The notes under the pieces are model-generated. The model searched no databases, was not told the origin of the DNA, and saw only the letters and a list, made by a program, of their open reading frames with translations. A DNA stretch of 64,000 bases from Syntrophobacterales bacterium (GTDB taxonomy: Bacteria; Desulfobacterota; Desulfobaccia; Desulfobaccales; 0-14-0-80-60-11): positions 1 through 64,000 of the forward strand of contig JAILZL010000002.1 in assembly GCA_023512475.1 (NCBI GenBank), written 5' to 3'. This document shows, piece by piece, positions 44,878 through 53,665 of this stretch; within the stretch, counting starts at the first letter, position 1, and each line of letters begins with the position of its first letter. Position numbers and translations under genes: made by a program.

Positions 44878-45602
44878 TCTTCCGGACCTCCAGGCCGCAC
44901 CACGGCATGCACCACCCCATGGCAGCGGCAGGCGGTGGCGACCAGCAGCCGCGCCGGCGGGGGGACCGGCAGGGCGCCCAGGCTCCGCAGGGCCGCCACC
45001 TCAAAGCCCCCCACCCCGGGCAGAAGCAGACGGCTGACGAGAATCCGCATCTGCCAGCCGGGCAGGGAAAAATCCGCCAGCACCTCCTCCAAGCCGGGGC
45101 GCCGGGGCCGGCCGTCCACCGGGCAGACCTCGGGCTCCCTGCAGTCTGCCGGGCACAGATGCGCCGCCCGGCTGAGATAGAGCTCCCCCTCCACCCCCCG
45201 GAAGGCCACCGGGGCCAGCGCTTCCAGCTCCGGGGGCACCGGCACGGCCTGCCACTCAGGCGGGGTCAGCACCGTGCGGCGCAGCACCTGAAAGGCCACC
45301 TGCCCCGGCAGGCAGGGAAGCAGATAATCCCCGGGGCGGAAGCGGGGCAGGGCCGCGGCCACCCAGGCCGGTCCGTCGGCCAGCACCAGGTGCGCCGCCG
45401 GGTCCTGCCGGTGCATTTCATCCAAAGGGCCCGGGTGCCGATCCACCACGATGAGCTCCAGGTGCGGCCAGGCCGCCTTCAGGAGCCGGGCCGCCCGTTG
45501 GCCGAATTTCCCGGCGCCCAGGATGATGACCCGCGTCGCCGGCAGGACCGGGCCCTGGGGCAGGGCGGGTTGCTCGCCGGGATGCGGGTCCGTCCGTCCC
45601 AT
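44874..45602 (-). CDS. Rossmann-fold protein with clustered cysteines
   Basis: This 242-aa protein is of unknown function. The N-terminal half has a dinucleotide-binding motif [15 protein letters not shown] followed by LIVVDRH, like TrkA-N/NAD-binding domains. The second half has [12 protein letters not shown], a cysteine group that could bind a metal or Fe-S cluster, and a CRCHG motif near the C-terminus. The ATG at 45602 has GGAGGGG upstream; the frame extends to 45644. It is coupled to the sigma-54 activator by a 4-base overlap, so a redox-sensing partner is conceivable (inference). Confidence 0.7.
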   Translation of the reverse strand: MGRTDPHPGEQPALPQGPVLPATRVIILGAGKFGQRAARLLKAAWPHLELIVVDRHPGPLDEMHRQDPAAHLVLADGPAWVAAALPRFRPGDYLLPCLPGQVAFQVLRRTVLTPPEWQAVPVPPELEALAPVAFRGVEGELYLSRAAHLCPADCREPEVCPVDGRPRRPGLEEVLADFSLPGWQMRILVSRLLLPGVGGFEVAALRSLGALPVPPPARLLVATACRCHGVVHAVVRPGGPEE

Positions 45603-45640
45603 AATCCCCCTCCCCTCCGCGGCCGCCGGGCATCCCCGCC

Positions 45641-46474
45641 TCACCGGGGAAAGATGGCAATGACGGTGGGCAGCCAGAATTCCCGCCGGTCCAGCAGGTT
45701 CCCCAGCCGCGCCGTCCAGGTGGCCGGCGATAAATATTCCTGCTCCTTGCCCTTGATGTACAGCTGCGCTTCGGTGCCGCCGTCCAGATTCAGGGCGCTG
45801 TCGATGTCAAAGGTGCTGGCCTTGAGAAACAGGGCCAGCTCATGCAGGGTGAAAAAATCGTCCCGGGTGTTGAAGACCAGAATATTGCCGTTGCGGTCCG
45901 CGGCGATGACCGTGCGGTGCGCCCTTTTGCCGGACTCCTTGACCCGGATGCGGCCGCGGTAATCCAGGAGCAGGGGAAAGGATTGCACCCCCTGGGTCCA
46001 GGGGAGGTTTTTCACATCCACCCGGCTGTTCACCAGGTCCAGGATGGTGGCCCGGGGCAGGTCCGGGGACATGCCCTTGGGTTCCGCCACGAACATGCCC
46101 CGCATCTGCGGGTTGTGCCAGGGGCCCACGGGCCGGCCGTCCGTGAGGATCAGCCCCACCGGCTGGCCCTGGGGGGAGTAGTAGGCGGCATTGAAAATGA
46201 CCGGCGCCTGGGTTTCCTCCTGCCACTGGAAGATGGTCTTGGGGTGGTCATGAAAGACCTGGAAGCGGTTGTGGGCCGGGTCCGCCTTGACCACCGTCAG
46301 TCCGGCCACCACCTCCTCCCCCTTCAGGACGCTGATCTCGGCAAACATGAGCCCGCGGCTCAGCACCTGCCACTGGGGGGGAGTGTGGCGGAGCGGCGGA
46401 TTTTCTGCTCCGACCGGCAGCGGCCCCAGCAGCATCAGGGCGATGAGGGTGGTCAAGAGGATCCTGCGGTGCAC
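45641..46474 (-). CDS. Exported phosphodiester glycosidase (NAGPA domain) protein
   Basis: This 277-aa protein has a signal peptide (ILLTTLIALMLLGPLPVGA) and a NAGPA/DUF2233 domain: FNAAYYSPQGQPVGLILTDG, MFVAEPKG, TVIAADRNGNILVF and the conserved AL-NLDGGTEAQLYI motif. The family includes the mammalian uncovering enzyme and bacterial envelope or spore proteins; the substrate here is unknown. A GTG start with AGGAG six bases upstream is used. It heads the operon of the sigma-54 activator. Confidence 0.85.
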   Translation of the reverse strand: MHRRILLTTLIALMLLGPLPVGAENPPLRHTPPQWQVLSRGLMFAEISVLKGEEVVAGLTVVKADPAHNRFQVFHDHPKTIFQWQEETQAPVIFNAAYYSPQGQPVGLILTDGRPVGPWHNPQMRGMFVAEPKGMSPDLPRATILDLVNSRVDVKNLPWTQGVQSFPLLLDYRGRIRVKESGKRAHRTVIAADRNGNILVFNTRDDFFTLHELALFLKASTFDIDSALNLDGGTEAQLYIKGKEQEYLSPATWTARLGNLLDRREFWLPTVIAIFPR

Positions 46475-46644
46475 CGCCGCTCCTTGCAGGCCGGCGAAAT
46501 TTCAGCTATTTTACCATTATCAGGCCACGGCGTCCAGAGGCATCGCTGCTCCGGACGGCGCCGGCACATCCTGCGGGGGCGGTCTGGGGAGAGCCCCGGC
46601 GCCTGCCTTCGGCGCCTCCCGGACGACGACCACGATATTATATT

Positions 46645-47490
46645 ATGTTAATTCCTGCAGCCTCAGAAAAACCGGTTCTGGCCGATGCCCATGCCCACCT
46701 GGACGAGCCGGAGATGCTCCCGGATCAGGATCAGGTGGTGGCCCGGGCCCGGCAGGCCGGGGTGAGCCTCATCATCAACGTGGGTATCAGCCGTCCCAAC
46801 AGCGAGGCGGTGCTGGCCACCGCGGCCCGCTATCCCGAGGTCTATGCCGCCGTGGGGGTGCACCCCCATGGCGCCGTCAGTCTCACCCCCCGGGAGCTGG
46901 CGCGCCTCCGGGAGCTGGCCGCCCACCCGAAGGTGGTGGCGCTGGGGGAGATGGGCTTGGACTTTTACCGCCGCCGCTCCCCCGAGGAGGTGCAGCGCCG
47001 GGCCTTCCGGGAGCAGCTGGAGTTAGCCTGGGAGCTCAAAAAACCCGTGGTGGTGCATACCCGGGAGGCCACCGCCGACACCTTGGCCCTGCTGCGGGAA
47101 TACCGTAGCCGGCTGGCGGGCGGAGTGATGCACTGTTTCGGCGGCAGCCTGGCGGAAGCCCAGGCCTTCCTGGACCTGGGGCTGTATCTGTCCTTCTCCG
47201 GCGTTCTCACCTACCCCAAGGCGGAGCCCCTGCGCCAGGTGGCCCGCGAGGTGCCCCTGGACCGGGTGCTCATCGAGACCGACTGCCCCTATCTAGCGCC
47301 TCAGGCCTGGCGAGGCCGGCGCAACGAGCCGGCTTACGTCCTGGCTGTGGCCGAGACCCTGGCCCGGCTCCATGACCTGCCCGTCGCCGACGTGGCCCGG
47401 CAGACCTTTCACAACGCCCTGGCCGCCTTCGGGCTGGGCGCCGGGCAGGCCGCCTTCCGGAAGGAGAGGCGCCAGGCAGGGCGGCCATGA
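46645..47490 (+). CDS. tatD: TatD-family metal-dependent hydrolase
   Basis: This TIM-barrel DNase-type hydrolase (281 aa) has N-terminal metal ligands in [12 protein letters not shown], then [30 protein letters not shown] and the C-terminal ETDCPYLAP. The ATG used has no good ribosome site, but an AT-rich -10-like stretch sits directly before it, so the start may be leaderless or misplaced. It overlaps yggS by 4 bases. Confidence 0.92.
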   Translation: MLIPAASEKPVLADAHAHLDEPEMLPDQDQVVARARQAGVSLIINVGISRPNSEAVLATAARYPEVYAAVGVHPHGAVSLTPRELARLRELAAHPKVVALGEMGLDFYRRRSPEEVQRRAFREQLELAWELKKPVVVHTREATADTLALLREYRSRLAGGVMHCFGGSLAEAQAFLDLGLYLSFSGVLTYPKAEPLRQVAREVPLDRVLIETDCPYLAPQAWRGRRNEPAYVLAVAETLARLHDLPVADVARQTFHNALAAFGLGAGQAAFRKERRQAGRP

Positions 47491-48182
47491 GCGACATTGC
47501 CCGGCGTCTGGCCGACATCCGGGAGCGCATGGCCGCCGCGGCCCGCCGGGCCGGCCGGGACCCCGCTGCGGTGCGATTGGTGGCGGTGAGCAAGTCCGTA
47601 GGCCTGGAGGCCCTCCGGGAGGCGGTGGCCGCGGGACAGCGCCTCATCGGAGAGAACTACCTCCAGGAGGCCAAGGACAAGATCGCCGCCCTGGGCCCGG
47701 AGGTGGAGTGGCACTTCATCGGTCACCTGCAGTCCAACAAGGCCAAGGCGGCGGTGGGCCGCTTCGCCCTCATCCATTCCCTGGACCGCCTGGGTCTGGC
47801 CGAGGCCCTGGAGACCGCCGCGGCCCGGCAGAACCGGGTGCAGGAGGTGCTGGTGCAGGTGAAGGTAGGGGGCGAGGCCAGCAAATCCGGGGTGGCCCCG
47901 GAGGCCGCCGCCGACCTGCTCCGGGAGCTCAGCCGCTTCCCCCATCTGCGGGTGGTGGGCCTCATGACCCTGCCGCCCTTTTTGCCCGACCCGGAGGCGG
48001 TGCGGCCGTATTTCCGGGCCCTCCGGGAGTTGCGGGACCGGCTGGTGGCCCAGGGCCTGGCGGACACCGGCCTGCCGGAGCTCTCCATGGGCATGAGCGG
48101 GGATTTTGAGGTGGCGGTGGAGGAGGGCGCCACCCTGATTCGGGTGGGCACGGCCCTCTTCGGCCCCCGCCCGGCAAGGTGA
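47487..48182 (+). CDS. yggS: YggS-family PLP homeostasis protein
   Basis: This 231-aa alanine-racemase-N-type barrel binds PLP but has no racemase second domain. The PLP lysine is in LVAVSKSVG, and [21 protein letters not shown] and [17 protein letters not shown] are diagnostic. Known members maintain free PLP and amino-acid balance. It is translationally coupled to tatD. Confidence 0.95.
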   Translation: MSDIARRLADIRERMAAAARRAGRDPAAVRLVAVSKSVGLEALREAVAAGQRLIGENYLQEAKDKIAALGPEVEWHFIGHLQSNKAKAAVGRFALIHSLDRLGLAEALETAAARQNRVQEVLVQVKVGGEASKSGVAPEAAADLLRELSRFPHLRVVGLMTLPPFLPDPEAVRPYFRALRELRDRLVAQGLADTGLPELSMGMSGDFEVAVEEGATLIRVGTALFGPRPAR

Positions 48183-48345
48183 GCGGGGAAGGAGGCCCCG
48201 GGGCGGGGGAAGCGGGAGCGGCGGGATTGAGGTGGCCCCGCCGGAGGGCGGGGGGAGGGAGAGGAAAGGGGGCCGGAGACGCCGCGGGCCTCCGGAAAAC
48301 GGTGACCACGGATGTGATCGAGTCGCGACTGGAGGATGATCCCCC

Positions 48346-49050
48346 ATGGACTGGCAGAATATCGGCATATATATGACCCGGCTGGCCCTGGCGGCGACGG
48401 TGGGCGGCTTCATCGGTTTTGAGCGGGAATCCCACGGTCAGGCCGCGGGCTTGCGCACCTATATCCTGGTCTGTCTCGGCGCCTGTCTGATGATGCTCCT
48501 GTCCCTGAATATGGCGGACCTGCACGCCGCTCTGCCGGGCACCACCTCGGTGGTGCGAGTGGACCCGAGCCGCATCGCCTCCTACGCCATCGCCTCCATG
48601 GGCTTTCTGGGGGCCGGGGCCATCATCACCGGCAAGGGCTCGGTCCGGGGTCTTACCACCGCCGCCGGCCTCTGGCTGGTCACCGGCATCGGCCTGGCCA
48701 TCGGCGCCGGATTTCTCCTGCCGGCGCTCTTCACCGCCCTGGTGAGCCTGGTCAGCCTCTATATCCTGAGGCGGCTCAAGGACAAGTTCCGCCACGACAC
48801 CTTCACCACCCTGACCCTGAAATTCTCCGGCCGCATGGGGAAGCATCTGGAGTCGGTGCGCCGGGTGCTGGATCCTCATGAGGTGCATATCGCCTTCGTC
48901 AATTACCAAAGGGTCATTCCGGAGAACCTGGTGATCTACCGCCTGCGCCTGGAGTGCAAGGAAAACGCCCCCTGGGGCCGGCTGGTGCGGGAGCTCTCGG
49001 AAATCCCGGCCCTGAGGGAGATGAGCTGGCAGGAAGGGGAGGTGCCCTGA
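48346..49050 (+). CDS. mgtC: MgtC/SapB-family membrane protein
   Basis: This 234-aa protein has four or five N-terminal helices with the family motifs GGFIGFERESHGQAAGLRTY, SYAIASMGFLGAGAII and VRGLTTAAGLWL, then a cytoplasmic C-terminal domain of about 90 residues (ACT-like by length and strand pattern). Relatives affect growth in low Mg2+ and ATP synthase activity. GGAGG lies about eight bases before the ATG. It is first in a tightly packed five-gene run. Confidence 0.92.
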   Translation: MDWQNIGIYMTRLALAATVGGFIGFERESHGQAAGLRTYILVCLGACLMMLLSLNMADLHAALPGTTSVVRVDPSRIASYAIASMGFLGAGAIITGKGSVRGLTTAAGLWLVTGIGLAIGAGFLLPALFTALVSLVSLYILRRLKDKFRHDTFTTLTLKFSGRMGKHLESVRRVLDPHEVHIAFVNYQRVIPENLVIYRLRLECKENAPWGRLVRELSEIPALREMSWQEGEVP

Positions 49051-49052
49051 GG

Positions 49053-50063
49053 GTGCGCCGGGGGCTCTCCCATGACCTCCCCCCCGGAAGCCGGGTGGGG
49101 CTCACCACCACCATCCCCGTGGAGGTGGTGCTGGCCGCGGGCCTCGTGCCGGTGGATCTGAACAACCTCTTCATCGCCTCCCCCCATGCCCTGGAGTGGG
49201 TGGCGGAAGCCGAAGCCGAGGGCCTGCCCCGCACCATCTGCGCCTGGATCAAGGGGATTTATGCCGCCTTGGGCCACCACCCGGAGATTTGCGCCGTGAT
49301 CGCCGCCTGCCAGGGGGATTGCTCCTACACCCAGGCCCTGGGGGAGCTTTTGGCCTCCCGGGGGGTGGCGGTGCTCCATTTCAATTACCCCTATCCCCGT
49401 CAGCGGGCCCGGCTCGCCCGGGAGTTGGCGGAGTTCATGGCGCAGGTGGGGACGGAACCGGGGGCGGTGGCGGCCATGCAGGCGAAGCTGGCCCCCATCC
49501 GGCAGGCCTTGGCAGAGCTGGACCGCCTCACCTGGGAGACCGGCCAGGTGAGCGGCCGGGAAAATTTCCTTTGGCTGATTGCCAGCTCCGATTTCGAGGG
49601 CCATCCGGACGCCTTTGCCGCCCGGCTGACCGCCTTCCTCCAGGCCGCGGCCGCCCGGCCGCCCTCCCCGGAGGGGGTGCGCCTGGGACTCATCGGCATC
49701 CCGCCCATCTTCACCGATCTGTGGGAGCATCTGGAGGAGCTGGGGGCCCGGGTGGTGTTTAACGAAATCCCCCGGCAGTTCAGCCTCCCCGGGGGGCACG
49801 CCGATCTGACGGAGCAGTATTACCACTACACCTACCCCTACGACATCACCCTCCGCCTCAGGGATATCGCCCGGGCCGTGACCCAGCGCCGCCTGCAGGG
49901 CCTCATCCACTACACCCAGAGCTTCTGTTTCCGGCAGATGTATGACCGTCTGCTGCGGGAAAAACTCCGGGTGCCCCTCCTCACCCTGGAGGGCGACCGG
50001 CCCGGTCCCCTGGATTCCCGCAGCCGCATGCGTCTGGAGGCCTTTGTCGATGTCCTGCGTTAG
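49053..50063 (+). CDS. 2-hydroxyacyl-CoA dehydratase D-component-like Fe-S protein
   Basis: This 336-aa protein is of the HgdB/BcrB (COG1775) family. It has TTTIPVEVVLAAGLVPVDLNN near the N-terminus, CAWIKGIY, ICAVIAACQGDC and, near the C-terminus, HYTQSFCFRQMYD, giving five cysteines that can ligate Fe-S clusters. Only one dehydratase-type subunit is present, directly beside an activase, whereas classical dehydratases need two. The double-cubane cluster protein type is an alternative. A GTG start with GGAGG upstream is used, 2 bases after mgtC. Confidence 0.85.
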   Translation: MRRGLSHDLPPGSRVGLTTTIPVEVVLAAGLVPVDLNNLFIASPHALEWVAEAEAEGLPRTICAWIKGIYAALGHHPEICAVIAACQGDCSYTQALGELLASRGVAVLHFNYPYPRQRARLARELAEFMAQVGTEPGAVAAMQAKLAPIRQALAELDRLTWETGQVSGRENFLWLIASSDFEGHPDAFAARLTAFLQAAAARPPSPEGVRLGLIGIPPIFTDLWEHLEELGARVVFNEIPRQFSLPGGHADLTEQYYHYTYPYDITLRLRDIARAVTQRRLQGLIHYTQSFCFRQMYDRLLREKLRVPLLTLEGDRPGPLDSRSRMRLEAFVDVLR

Positions 50064-50940
50064 CCGCCCGGCCGGCCCGGTGCGCCTGGGGGTGCCATCT
50101 GGTCAGGTTGCCCCGGAGGCAGCGGCCCGGCAGGTCCCCCCGGCCCGGAGCGCCTGGGGCGATGCCCTCCCTGCCTTGGGGGTGGACTTCGGCAGCCGCT
50201 ATGTGAAGCTGGTGTATGGCCTCGGGGAGCGGCCGGGGCGCCGGGCGGTGGACAGCCTGGAGTTCTTCCGCCGGGGGCTGGTGCGGGGAGAGGGGGGCAT
50301 CCGCCTGAACTGGGAGTGGCTGAGGTGGCCCAAGACCCCCGCGGTGGTGGTGACCGGCTACGGCAAGCACCTGCTGAAAGCCCACTTTGCCACCATCACC
50401 GAGGTCCGGGCCAGCTTTCTGGGGGCCAGGGCGGCCTGCGGCCTGGGGGATTTCATCCTCCTGGAGATGGGCGGCCAGGACACCAAGGTGCTGCTGGTGC
50501 AGGGGGGCCGGGTCCTGGATTTCCTCACCAACGACCGCTGTGCCGCGGGCACCGGCCGCTATCTGGAGAACATGGCCCGCTTTCTGAAGATGCCCCTGCG
50601 GGAATTCTCCCGGGCCTGGCAGGAGCCGGTGGAGATTTCCCAGACCTGTGCCATCTTCGGGGAGAGCGAGCTCATCGGCCACCTGCTCACCGGGGTGCCG
50701 CCGGCCCGGCTGGCCGCGGGGGTGAATGCCTCGGTGGCCCGGCGGGCCCTGGCTTTGGTGCGGCGTTACCCGGATCTGCCCCTGGTCCTGGCGGGCGGGG
50801 TGGCCAAAAACCGGGCCCTGGTGACCTTGCTCCGGGGGGCGGGGCGGCGGGTGCTGGTGCCGCCTTTCCCCCAGTTCCTCGGGGCGTGGGGCTGTTACCT
50901 GGAGGCCCGGGCCCGGACGGCCCGGGAGGCGGCGCCATGA
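50050..50940 (+). CDS. BadF/HgdC-type ATP-dependent activase
   Basis: This 296-aa member of the ASKHA ATPase family couples ATP hydrolysis to low-potential electron transfer into HgdB-type proteins. It shows LGVDFGSRYVKLV (phosphate 1), MGGQDTKVLL (phosphate 2), VLAGGVAKN (adenosine) and the two cysteines, C164 in NDRCAAGTG and C200 in QTCAIFGESE, that hold a [4Fe-4S] cluster at a dimer interface. An unusual extension of about 40 residues precedes the core. The ATG overlaps the preceding gene by 14 bases and has GGAGG nine bases upstream. Confidence 0.88.
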   Translation: MSCVSRPAGPVRLGVPSGQVAPEAAARQVPPARSAWGDALPALGVDFGSRYVKLVYGLGERPGRRAVDSLEFFRRGLVRGEGGIRLNWEWLRWPKTPAVVVTGYGKHLLKAHFATITEVRASFLGARAACGLGDFILLEMGGQDTKVLLVQGGRVLDFLTNDRCAAGTGRYLENMARFLKMPLREFSRAWQEPVEISQTCAIFGESELIGHLLTGVPPARLAAGVNASVARRALALVRRYPDLPLVLAGGVAKNRALVTLLRGAGRRVLVPPFPQFLGAWGCYLEARARTAREAAP

Positions 50941-51923
50941 CCCTCCTGCCGCCGGAGCATCCTCTGACCCGGCACTGCCGCCGGGTGCTGGCCTCCGCAG
51001 GCACCGCTCCTCCCCCCGCCGCCTTCCTGGCGGCGCGACTGCCGGGTTCCCGGCCGGTTTTCCGCTTCAGCTCCCCGGACGGCACCCCCCTCCTGGTGGG
51101 AAAATTCTTTGCCGCCGTGCCGCCGGAGACGGCCCGGGATCGCGCCTTGACGGCGGAATGGCAGCATTACCGGGAAGCCTGCCGCGGGGGGGCTCCGGGA
51201 GGCCGGCTGCCCCGGGTCTGGGAACCGGCTCCGGAACTGAAGCTGGGTCTGCTCCTGGAATATGTGCCCGGCCCCACGCTGGACGACTTTCTCGCCTGCG
51301 CCCGGGATTCGGCGGCGGCCGCCGCGGCCCTGCAGGACCGCCTGGCGCGGCTGGCCCACCTGTTGGCCTGGTTTCATACCCGGCCGGCGCCCCAGGATGC
51401 GGTGAGCCTCGTGCCGGCGTTCCAGTATCTGGAGAAACTGGGGGGCCAACTGCGGGACAGCGGACTCCTGGAGCCGGCCGGGCTGCATCGGCTGGCGGCG
51501 GTCCCGGCGGCGTGGGGGAGAATAACGGGCACTTCCCCGGACCGGCAGGTGCTCCTGCATGGGGATGCCACCCCCACCAATTTCCTCTTTCCCGACGGCG
51601 GCGCCGTGGCCGTGGATCTGGAGCGCCTGCGCCTGGGGGACCGCCTCTTTGACGTGGGCTGGGTGGCCGGCGAACTCCGGCACGCCTTCGCCTGGCGCTT
51701 CCGGGATCCCGGGGGAGCTGCGCCGCTTATCACCGCCTTCCTCAGCGCCTACCGGGAGGCGGTGGCGGCCGACGCCGCCCTCGGCGAGCGCCTGGCGCGG
51801 CTGACCCCGCTCTACCTGGCCCTGGCGCTGCTGCGCATCGCCCGCAACGGCTATCTGGCCTGGGAGTACCGCCGGTTTCTGGTGGAAGAGGGCCTCATGC
51901 TTCTGAGCTCGCCCCGGAGTTGA
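50937..51923 (+). CDS. APH/choline-kinase-family phosphotransferase
   Basis: This 328-aa kinase-like protein shows GLLLEYVPGPTLDDFL (hinge), the catalytic loop VLLHGDATPTNFLF and the metal aspartate in VAVDLERLRLGDRLFDVGW. The family includes aminoglycoside, choline and homoserine kinases; the genomic setting gives no sign of antibiotic resistance. It overlaps the activase stop (ATGA) and is followed 2 bases later by thiDN, so a small-molecule or cofactor substrate is likely. The frame is open into the upstream gene, which is ignored. Confidence 0.85.
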   Translation: MTLLPPEHPLTRHCRRVLASAGTAPPPAAFLAARLPGSRPVFRFSSPDGTPLLVGKFFAAVPPETARDRALTAEWQHYREACRGGAPGGRLPRVWEPAPELKLGLLLEYVPGPTLDDFLACARDSAAAAAALQDRLARLAHLLAWFHTRPAPQDAVSLVPAFQYLEKLGGQLRDSGLLEPAGLHRLAAVPAAWGRITGTSPDRQVLLHGDATPTNFLFPDGGAVAVDLERLRLGDRLFDVGWVAGELRHAFAWRFRDPGGAAPLITAFLSAYREAVAADAALGERLARLTPLYLALALLRIARNGYLAWEYRRFLVEEGLMLLSSPRS

Positions 51924-51925
51924 GG

Positions 51926-53368
51926 ATGAAGACCGTGCTCATCATCGCCGGCTCGGACCCCGGTGCCGGTGCCGGCCTGCAGCAGGACCTGAAGACCGCC
52001 ACCCTTCTGGGGACTTACGGTCTCACCGTCCCCACCGCCCTCACCGTCCAGAACACCCGGGGGGTAACCGCAGTCCATGCCGTGGCGCCGGAGGTGGTGA
52101 CGGCGCAACTGGAGGCGGTGCTGAGCGATTTCCCGGTGCATGCCATCAAGATCGGCATGCTGGCCACCGCCGCCACCGTGAGGGCGGTGGCGGCCGTGTT
52201 GCGGGGGTATCTCGGGGGCGGGCGGGGCGATCTCCACCCCCTTGGGGCTGAGGAGACCGGGCCCCCGGGGGAGGAGCCCCCGCTTTCCTGGCCCCTTCCC
52301 CCCCTCATTTTGGACCCCGTCCTGGCCGCGGGGCAGGGGGGGGAACTCCTGGAGCCCGCGGGGGTGGAGGCCATGGTGGCGGAGCTCTTTCCCCTGACCA
52401 CCATCCTCACCCCCAACGTGCCCGAGGCGGCCCGGCTCACCGGGATGAGCATAGCGACGGCGGCGGAGCTGGAGGAGGCGGCCCGGCGCCTTCAGGCCCG
52501 GGGTCCGGCCTGGGTGTTGGCCACCGGCGGGCACCTCCCGGGCGACCCGGTGGATGTGCTCACCGACGGGGTAAATGCCTGGCACCTGGAGGGAAGGAGG
52601 CTGGCCGCACCGCACCATCACGGCTCCGGGTGCCTGGTGGCCACGGCCCTGGCAGCCCATCTGGCCCAGGGCCTGTCGGTCCCCGAGGCGGTGACCCGGG
52701 CCCGGGAGCTGGCGGCCGAGGCCCTCCTCCACGGCCTGCCCCTGGGCCAGGGCGTGGGGCCGGTGAACCCGTACGCCCCCTTTGCCCGGGAGGCGGCCCG
52801 CCACGAGGTTCTCGCGGCCCTCACGGAAGCCGGGGCCCGCCTGGTGCGGGAGGACATCTCCCCCCTCATCCCCGAGGTGATGAGCAATCTGGCGTACGCG
52901 CTCCCCTATGCCCGGGATCCCGGGGATGTGGCCGCCTTTCCGGGCCGCATCCTCAAAACCCCGGCGGGCACCCATATCCCTCTTCCCCCCCAGTTCGGCG
53001 CCTCCCGGCATCTGGCGGCCATCGTCCTCACCGCCACCGCCCGCCGGCCGGAGCTCCGGGCCGCCCTGAATCTGAGACTGGTGCCCGGGATTGAGGAGTT
53101 GGCGCCCCTTTTGCACCTCAAGGCCGCCTCCTTTGACCGCGGTCAGGAGCCACCGGAGGTGAAGGCGAAGGAAGGGGGCACCCTGGCCTGGGGGGTGGCC
53201 TCCGTGCTGGACGCCCTGGAGCCCTGGGAGCCACCGCCGGATATCATCTACGACCGGGGGGAGGTGGGCAAGGAGCCCATGCTGCGGATCCTGGGGGAGA
53301 CCCCTCTCCAGGTGGTGGAGCGGGCCCTGGCGCTGAAACAGGCCCTGCGGGCCCAAGGGCGCCTTTGA
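51926..53368 (+). CDS. thiD: ThiD-ThiN fusion: HMP(-P) kinase / thiamine phosphate synthase
   Basis: This 480-aa protein has two parts. The N-terminal half is ThiD, phosphorylating hydroxymethylpyrimidine twice (AGSDPGAGAGLQQDLKT, HAIKIGML, LDPVLAAG, LTPNVPEAARLTG, HGSGCLVATALAAHLAQG). An insertion of about 27 Gly/Pro-rich residues lies before the LDPVLAAG strand. The C-terminal half is ThiN (ISPLIPEVMSNLAYALPYA, APPLLHLK-type, DIIYDRGEVGKEPMLRILG), which replaces ThiE in joining the pyrimidine and thiazole phosphates. The ATG at 51926 has GGAG upstream; a TTG at 51920 is possible. Confidence 0.92.
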   Translation: MKTVLIIAGSDPGAGAGLQQDLKTATLLGTYGLTVPTALTVQNTRGVTAVHAVAPEVVTAQLEAVLSDFPVHAIKIGMLATAATVRAVAAVLRGYLGGGRGDLHPLGAEETGPPGEEPPLSWPLPPLILDPVLAAGQGGELLEPAGVEAMVAELFPLTTILTPNVPEAARLTGMSIATAAELEEAARRLQARGPAWVLATGGHLPGDPVDVLTDGVNAWHLEGRRLAAPHHHGSGCLVATALAAHLAQGLSVPEAVTRARELAAEALLHGLPLGQGVGPVNPYAPFAREAARHEVLAALTEAGARLVREDISPLIPEVMSNLAYALPYARDPGDVAAFPGRILKTPAGTHIPLPPQFGASRHLAAIVLTATARRPELRAALNLRLVPGIEELAPLLHLKAASFDRGQEPPEVKAKEGGTLAWGVASVLDALEPWEPPPDIIYDRGEVGKEPMLRILGETPLQVVERALALKQALRAQGRL

Positions 53369-53605
53369 CGAGGGCGGAGGGGGCGGAAGAAGGCCGGTCA
53401 GGGAGGTAGGGCAGGCCTGGGCCCCGCACAGTCAGGACCCGGAAGAGACAGGCCGGGGGTTCGCCGGGGAAGAGAAGGGGATGGCGATTGGGGGCTCAGG
53501 CTGCCGGCCACCCCCCTTTTCTGGTTTCCCGGGCCGATTCGCCCCGCCCGGCCCTCCAGGTCCCGGGCCGGGACAGGAGGCAGGAGTCCAGGACCCGGCC
53601 ATCCC

Positions 53606-53642
53606 AGGGAGGGCGTCCCTGCCTCCGGCAGGCGCCCTCCCT
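53606..53642 (-). terminator. Long hairpin downstream of ppdK
   Basis: AGGGAGGGCG and CGCCCTCCCT pair perfectly over 10 bp, with an inner CCTGCC/GGCAGG stem, 24 bases beyond the ppdK stop. There is no T tract on the minus side, so it may be a Rho-type or processing structure. The rest of the 297-base gap between thiDN and ppdK shows nothing recognisable. Confidence 0.45.
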
Positions 53643-53665
53643 TTCCGGTCGGTTTTTCCCGCTCT

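Noticed and set aside
50937-51923. Antibiotic-resistance aminoglycoside phosphotransferase
   Set aside because: The APH fold is shared by many metabolic kinases, and there is no mobile element or resistance context; the operon suggests metabolism.
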